A stretch of DNA of 20,308 nt from a virus: positions 1 through 20,308 of the IMG/VR virus record IMGVR_UViG_3300029263_000563, one strand, 5' to 3'. Shown piece by piece: positions 16,285 through 20,308 of the stretch. A program made the translations under genes and the position numbers. How positions within the stretch are numbered: position 1 is the first letter of the stretch; each line of letters opens with the position of its first letter. Under the pieces are notes generated by a model. It was given only the letters and a program-made list of their open reading frames with translations, was not told the DNA's origin and did not search any database.

Positions 16285-17072
16285 GCGATAAAGAAGTAGC
16301 GGATAAGAAAAACACGGCAGTAGCCGTAGCAGGGCCAGCAATGTTTGAAGCAGATGCTGGGTTGGGTATGGACATGGGAACCGACGATTTAGCGTTGCCA
16401 TTTCTAAAGATTGTATCTTCAGAACTATTGAATCAAGACGAAACCATTGATGCAAAGCTGGGCGATATGATCAACTCCGTCACCAAAGAAGTGTACAGCG
16501 GTAAAAAGCCGATGCGCGTTATACCGTGCCATTACAAGCGCGAGTTTTTAATGTGGGCACCTCGGGGTTCCGGTAACGGTGCGCCGATGAAGATCTTTGG
16601 ACCGGAAGACGAACGTCCCGAAACCAAGCGCGATGAAGGCGACAACCGTGAGTACGTTGTAGGCGGTAACGGCGAATACATCGACGAAACACACCAACAC
16701 TACGTGTTGATTCTTCAAGAAGACGGTACTGTCTCTAATGCATTGATTTCAATGAAGTCCACGCAGTTGAAGAAGTCACGTCAGTGGAACTCTATGATTG
16801 CTACGCGCAGTATGTTGAACGCAGAAGGTATGCCATTCACACCGCCACGGTTCTCGCATGTGTACAACTTGAGCACCAACAAGGAAGAAAACTCCAAGGG
16901 TGTTTGGCATGGTTGGAAGATTGAGTTGAACGGTGTCATCGAAGACGCTATGCAATATCAAGCGGCTAAGGCGTTTCACACCGCAATTAGTGCTGGAGAT
17001 GTAAAGGTGAAGCATGAGCAAAATGCAGCCCGTGCAAAATCTGAAGAAAACTCGGATGCCGATCCTTTTTAA
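16281..17072 (+). CDS. Probable ssDNA-binding protein with acidic C-terminal tail
   Basis: The protein has 263 residues. The first 25 or so are low complexity; a conserved-looking core follows with LPFLKIVSSE, GDMINSVTKEVYSGKKPMRVIPCHY, YVLILQEDGTVSNALISMKSTQLKKSRQWNSMI and GVWHGWKIEL, a beta-rich pattern with aromatic and basic residues fitting an OB-like ssDNA binder. The C-terminus (EENSDADPF) is acidic and ends in Phe, as in bacterial SSB and T7 gp2.5, where such tails dock polymerase and helicase-primase. AAGAGAG at 16267-16273 precedes the ATG. The gene sits directly before the primase, the expected place for a phage SSB. The binding activity is inferred; an annealing-protein role is the main alternative. 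Confidence 0.6.
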   Translation: MSDKEVADKKNTAVAVAGPAMFEADAGLGMDMGTDDLALPFLKIVSSELLNQDETIDAKLGDMINSVTKEVYSGKKPMRVIPCHYKREFLMWAPRGSGNGAPMKIFGPEDERPETKRDEGDNREYVVGGNGEYIDETHQHYVLILQEDGTVSNALISMKSTQLKKSRQWNSMIATRSMLNAEGMPFTPPRFSHVYNLSTNKEENSKGVWHGWKIELNGVIEDAMQYQAAKAFHTAISAGDVKVKHEQNAARAKSEENSDADPF

Positions 17073-17088
17073 AAGCCACCTCGGCGTT

Positions 17089-17144
17089 CCGTAGCGTCGA
17101 TAGGCGGTAGATCTTGGACCCCTTCGATCTGCCGCCGTCTACGG
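17089..17144 (+). other. Strong two-part stem-loop between ssDNA-binding and primase genes
   Basis: An inner stem pairs GGCGGTAGATC (17103-17113) with GATCTGCCGCC (17126-17136), 11 pairs with one G-U wobble and a 12-base loop. An outer stem pairs CCGTAG (17089-17094) with CTACGG (17139-17144), separated by an 8/2 internal loop. No T-run follows, and a ribosome site (AAGGA, 17148-17152) starts four bases later. It therefore looks like a structured RNA leader, processing site or DNA element rather than a terminator. Confidence 0.7.
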
Positions 17145-17156
17145 ATCAAGGAATTT

Positions 17157-18689
17157 ATGAATATAGCGAAGTTTTCAGAAATATTTGATGGTCTGCGTCA
17201 GGCTTACGGCACTTTTAAAATTGAGTCCAAATCTAGCAGTGGCAAGACCCAAGGCAAGGCCACCGTAGTTCGCGGTGAGCGGAACACGGAACATTGGGAA
17301 AGTCATTTATCGGGTCAGCAATCTATCGGGATAATCCCGATCAACGAAGACAATGCGTGTCGATGGGGGTGTATCGACATTGATCAATACAACTTTGATC
17401 ACAAGGCCCTGATAGACAAGATACAGGCGGCAAAGCTGCCGCTAGTAGTGTGTAGAAGCAAATCTGGGGGCGCTCACGTCTTCTTATTTACGGATGCATT
17501 TATACCTGCCAAGGACATGCAAAACGTCCTGACACAACTGTGCGCGGGTCTAGGCTACGGTGGGAGCGAGATCTTCCCCAAGCAAATCAGTTTGAACCTA
17601 GAGCGTGGAGATGTAGGCAACTTTTTAAACATGCCGTACTTCGATCATGAGAACGGGTTGCGGTATGCCTTCAATCTAGATGGCAGTGCAGCTACGTTTG
17701 ATGAGTTCTTGGCCTTAGTAGAAGAGAACGTCCAGACATATGAGCAGTCGTTGTCTTTGGTCATTGAACAAGACCCAACGCTTCCAATTCAAGACGGCCC
17801 CCCGTGTTTACAGACCCTATGCAAAGAGGGTATTGGTGAAGGTGCGCGGAACAATGGCCTGTTCAACATTGGGGTCTATCTTAGAAAGGCGTACCCCGAT
17901 ACGTGGGAGACAGAGATCCTCACGCACAACATGAACTTTATCCACCCTCCACTGCCCTTGGGCGAGGTAAACACCGTAGCAAAGCAAATTGAGCGCAAGG
18001 ACTACGCATATAAGTGTAAAGACGCGCCGATCAATGCCTACTGCAACCCCGAGCTATGCAAGACACGTAAGTTTGGGATCGATGCCGCTGTGTCAGGCGT
18101 GCAGATTGCTAACCTCCGCAAATACAACAGTGTGCCACCGGTATGGTTCTTGGACGTTCAAGGTCAGCCTTTAGAACTGGGCACCAACGACCTGATGATT
18201 CAGTCCGACTTTCAACGTGCTTGCGTAGAGCAGCTAAACTTTTTCCCCCGTACCGTACAGAAGGCTCAGTGGGAGCAGCGGATCAATGCCCTGCTCAACG
18301 AGATGTCGGATACGGAAGGCCACGTCATAGAGGTTAGCCTAGATGTAAGTGTGAACGGGCAGTTCCAAGACCACTTAGAAGAATTCTGTACCGGACACCA
18401 AGCCGCCGACGATAAAGAACAGATCTTGCTGAAGCGTCCGTGGACTGATGAGTCCGCAGACTTTACATACTTTAGGTTGAAGGACTTAGAAGCGCACTTG
18501 GCTAAAGCTAATTTTAAAACTTACAAGACCCACCAGATTGCGCAGAGATTGCGCGATATAAACGGCGAGGCTACACAGCTTCGCATCCAAGGAAAGGTGA
18601 TAAGGCTGTGGAAAATCCCTGCACACGAGCAGTTAAACAGTCGGATTACTACGCCGAAGTTTTCGGCAGACGAAGAGATACCATTTTAG
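17157..18689 (+). CDS. Archaeo-eukaryotic-type DNA primase (AEP/PrimPol-like) with four-Cys module
   Basis: The protein has 510 residues. The catalytic part shows the AEP DxD motif in CIDID (D74, D76) and the SxH motif in SGGAH (S103, H107), with GSEIFPKQ and GNFLNMPYFD (D163 a candidate third acidic residue) following. Residues about 215-305 form a second module: PPCLQTLCKEGIGEGARNN with C217 (also C222), LF..GVYLRKAYPD, then C287, C296 and C301, a spacing reminiscent of the PriL-type iron-sulfur or a zinc site. The C-terminal third is helical and ends in the acidic ADEEIPF. Such enzymes make primers at phage forks. The ATG has AAGGA four bases upstream. The stop is followed by a nine-base gap to the next gene. 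AEP identity is strong; metal type is open. Confidence 0.85.
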   Translation: MNIAKFSEIFDGLRQAYGTFKIESKSSSGKTQGKATVVRGERNTEHWESHLSGQQSIGIIPINEDNACRWGCIDIDQYNFDHKALIDKIQAAKLPLVVCRSKSGGAHVFLFTDAFIPAKDMQNVLTQLCAGLGYGGSEIFPKQISLNLERGDVGNFLNMPYFDHENGLRYAFNLDGSAATFDEFLALVEENVQTYEQSLSLVIEQDPTLPIQDGPPCLQTLCKEGIGEGARNNGLFNIGVYLRKAYPDTWETEILTHNMNFIHPPLPLGEVNTVAKQIERKDYAYKCKDAPINAYCNPELCKTRKFGIDAAVSGVQIANLRKYNSVPPVWFLDVQGQPLELGTNDLMIQSDFQRACVEQLNFFPRTVQKAQWEQRINALLNEMSDTEGHVIEVSLDVSVNGQFQDHLEEFCTGHQAADDKEQILLKRPWTDESADFTYFRLKDLEAHLAKANFKTYKTHQIAQRLRDINGEATQLRIQGKVIRLWKIPAHEQLNSRITTPKFSADEEIPF

Positions 18690-18698
18690 GAGAATAAA

Positions 18699-18938
18699 AT
18701 GTCAGAACTAATTTTTGTAGATGGCCTACGGGTATTCCCACCAAGGGATAAAGCACCAGACTTTATAAAGGGCGCAATGCTTATCAATCGGGACGAAATG
18801 ATTGCATGGCTACAAGCGCAGCCCGATGAAGAAATACGCCTAGACATCAAAGCGTCTAAGCCACCTAAAACTTCGTGGTATTGCTCGGTGGACAACTGGA
18901 AGCCCGAGAACCCCAAAAGCAAAGGGCCAGCCTTTTGA
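18699..18938 (+). CDS. Small conserved phage protein (79 aa), function unknown
   Basis: A clear ribosome site, AGGAG at 18688-18692, lies six bases before the ATG and overlaps the primase stop. The protein starts with a short strand (ELIFVDGLRVFPP), then KAPDFIKGAMLINRDEMIAWLQAQPDEE, then a strand-rich basic segment (RLDIKASKPPKTSWYCSVDNWKP). I have seen this pattern (API-F-KG.L-I---EL--WL) in small proteins beside phage replication genes, but no function is known to me. No membrane segment or signal is present. Its neighbours suggest a replication accessory, perhaps an adaptor for the primase or helicase. The stop TGA overlaps the proposed TTG start of the next gene. Confidence 0.7.
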   Translation: MSELIFVDGLRVFPPRDKAPDFIKGAMLINRDEMIAWLQAQPDEEIRLDIKASKPPKTSWYCSVDNWKPENPKSKGPAF

Positions 18939-19189
18939 AGCTATTAGATGGTTTTAACGATGCCATTCTAGGTGTGGGTGAAAAAGCCGGTGAAGAAAAC
19001 CCTTTTATGATTTATGACTACCGAAAATGCGTAGAAATTTTGATGACGGTCAACAACTGGAGTGAAGACGATGCCGTTGAATGGATGGATTACAACGTCA
19101 TATGTGCTTACTTTGGCGAAGATACTCCGGTGTTCTTGTATCCGGCGGAGCTTAATGTAATTGAGGGTTCGGACGGGGAAATCCACTAA
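18935..19189 (+). CDS. Small conserved phage protein (84 aa), probable TTG start
   Basis: The acidic protein reads MKLLDGFNDAILGVGEKAGEENP, then MIYDYRKCVEILM, WSEDDAVEWMDYNVICAYFGEDTPVFLYP. This matches a widespread family of roughly 80-residue phage proteins that I recognise by the LLDGFD.A..GV opening and the DYDKCI..LM..... motif; its function is unknown to me. A start at 18875 would give 104 residues, but would overlap the previous gene by 64 bases and add an atypical Gln/Arg-rich lead. The TTG at 18935, overlapping the preceding TGA, gives the family-length protein, so I choose it. A TAATG overlap couples it to the helicase. Confidence 0.65.
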   Translation: MKLLDGFNDAILGVGEKAGEENPFMIYDYRKCVEILMTVNNWSEDDAVEWMDYNVICAYFGEDTPVFLYPAELNVIEGSDGEIH

Positions 19190-20308
19190 TGCAACGTATC
19201 TTTGGACCGCCCGGAACGGGAAAGACCACCACATTGTTGGACTTGGTGGAGAAAGAACTGGCAAAGGGCACGCATCCAAGCAAGATTGCGTTCTTTGCCT
19301 TTACACGCAAAGCGGCAAACGAGGCTAAAGAGCGTGCTGCCGCAAGGTTTGGGCTAGATCCCAAGCAGGACCTACCGTTTTTTCGCACTATGCACAGCCT
19401 CGCGTTCAACCTGACGGGGCTGAAGTCCGAGCAGCTTATGACTGCGCAGCACTACCGTGAGGTAGAGCGCCGCATAGGCATAGAACTAATCGAAGGTAGC
19501 CTGTCGCGCCTCGATCAAGTAGAAGAAGACCTAAGCAACAGCTTAAAGAAAGAATCTCCACTGCTGCGTTTGATTACCCTAGCGCGGCTAAAGCAGCAGC
19601 CCTTGCAGTCCGAGTACAACAGCAGCGGACTAAACAACCCGTGGCTAGAAGTGGATTACGCTGCGCGGGCCTTGGTTGAGTACAAGAAGACGCACGGTCT
19701 ATTTGATTACACCGACATGCTAGAGCTTTTTGCAGACTCCGCATCATCGGTATGCCCCGAGTTTAAACTGGCAATGCTAGACGAAGCGCAAGATCTGTCC
19801 CCCCTACAATGGAAGATTGCTCACGCCATCGACAACAAGTCTGACCGGATGTACTGCGCAGGGGACGATGATCAAGCTATCTACAAATGGTCGGGTGCAG
19901 ACGTTGAACACTTCATTAATTTAGACGGCGGCAGCGAGGTGCTTGAGCAGAGCTACCGCGTGCCTTCCAACATCCACACAATCGCAGAGCGTATCTGCAA
20001 CAGGATCAAGCGTAGGTTTCCTAAGAAGTACCTGCCACGCAAGGCCGAGGGTATCTTTCAGCAGCTATCCGACTTTAGCGGATTAGACATGGACGAAGGG
20101 ACATGGCTTTTCTTAGCGCAGGCCAACTACTTCCTGTCACCCGTACAGAACTTTTTAAAATCCCAAGGTTATTTCTACGAGCATGGTGGTGGTGTGCGCA
20201 GTGTGCGCGAGAAGATCCGCATGGCCCTCGGCGCTTGGGCCTGCATACAACAAGGTTTGCCGCTGTCGCTAGACGCAGCCAAAGCCATGTATTCGTTTAT
20301 GAACGGCA
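19189..20308 (+). CDS. UvrD/Rep-like superfamily 1 helicase (partial, runs off window end)
   Basis: The frame is open from ATG at 19189 to the last base, giving at least 373 residues. Motifs in order are Walker A GPPGTGKTT (K12), Ia FFAFTRKAANEAKERA, TMHSLAF, Walker B MLDEAQDLSPLQW (D198-E199), motif III GDDDQAIYKWSGA (about residues 225-237) and motif IV LEQSYRVP. This is the standard UvrD/Rep/PcrA arrangement; the later motifs lie beyond the window. The enzyme should move 3' to 5' on ssDNA using ATP and probably drives fork unwinding or repair beside the primase. It is shorter between motifs than UvrD itself, with only a small 1B-like insertion. The start overlaps the TAA of the small upstream gene, and GGGGA at about 19174-19178 is a possible ribosome site. 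Confidence 0.9.
   Translation, partial: MQRIFGPPGTGKTTTLLDLVEKELAKGTHPSKIAFFAFTRKAANEAKERAAARFGLDPKQDLPFFRTMHSLAFNLTGLKSEQLMTAQHYREVERRIGIELIEGSLSRLDQVEEDLSNSLKKESPLLRLITLARLKQQPLQSEYNSSGLNNPWLEVDYAARALVEYKKTHGLFDYTDMLELFADSASSVCPEFKLAMLDEAQDLSPLQWKIAHAIDNKSDRMYCAGDDDQAIYKWSGADVEHFINLDGGSEVLEQSYRVPSNIHTIAERICNRIKRRFPKKYLPRKAEGIFQQLSDFSGLDMDEGTWLFLAQANYFLSPVQNFLKSQGYFYEHGGGVRSVREKIRMALGAWACIQQGLPLSLDAAKAMYSFMNG

Noticed and set aside
17089-17144. Intrinsic terminator after the ssDNA-binding gene
   Set aside because: The stem is strong but the downstream bases are GATCAAGG, not a T-run, and the primase needs read-through.
14168-18689. TOTE-type conflict system (SNF2 helicase plus AEP primase)
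   Set aside because: The two genes are separate and oppositely oriented, no nuclease domain is visible, and SSB-like and UvrD-like genes beside them fit an ordinary phage replication module.

Overview
The window looks like part of the genome of a tailed double-stranded DNA bacteriophage, most likely a short-tailed (podovirus-like) phage from a marine metagenome. The evidence is tight gene packing (no gap over 100 bases), stop/start overlaps of the TAATG or ATGA kind, a run of very large, repeat-rich virion-type proteins, and a replication module containing an archaeo-eukaryotic-type primase, an SNF2-type helicase and a UvrD-type helicase. There are no bacterial housekeeping genes, rRNA or tRNA. 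The gene order and moderate GC content remind me of uncultured marine phages and of SAR116-type podoviruses such as HMO-2011. That placement is from memory, not from a search.

Region 1 (1-14171, + strand) is the virion module. It holds the tail end of an upstream gene, a tail-stabilisation-like protein with possible resemblance to P22 gp10 (120-2003), and a small conserved structural-type protein (2000-2344). These are followed by five genes (2385-14171, about 11.8 kb): a 745-residue protein with a hydrophobic hairpin-like segment and internal repeats, a Gln/Ala-rich 515-residue protein with 18-residue repeats, a 1035-residue protein with an EF-hand-like loop and 22-residue repeats, a 1289-residue protein with a hydrophobic segment and a Pro-rich tail, and a 338-residue protein with an HExxH motif. 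By position, size and composition they are candidates for internal/ejected virion proteins, comparable in role to T7 gp14-gp15-gp16 or P22 gp7-gp20-gp16. No sequence homology to those is claimed.

Region 2 (14168-15616, - strand) is one SNF2-family helicase gene. Its stop codon interlocks with that of the last virion gene. Its 5' end faces a 98-base divergent control region that has candidate promoters in both directions and a hairpin.

Region 3 (15715-20308, + strand) is the replication module. It contains a coiled-coil protein, a probable ssDNA-binding protein with an acidic tail ending in Phe, a structured 84-base gap, an AEP primase with a four-Cys module and its own SSB-like acidic C-terminal tip, two small conserved phage proteins, and a UvrD-like helicase cut off by the window end. 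A coherent reading is that the primase and helicases are recruited to ssDNA-coated phage DNA, with acidic tips as docking peptides.

The points I find most worth following are the two acidic SSB-like C-termini in adjacent replication proteins, the PriS-plus-PriL-like layout of the primase, the strong stem-loop between the SSB-like and primase genes, the HExxH protein closing the virion module, and the 18-residue (five-turn) helical repeats in the Gln/Ala-rich protein.
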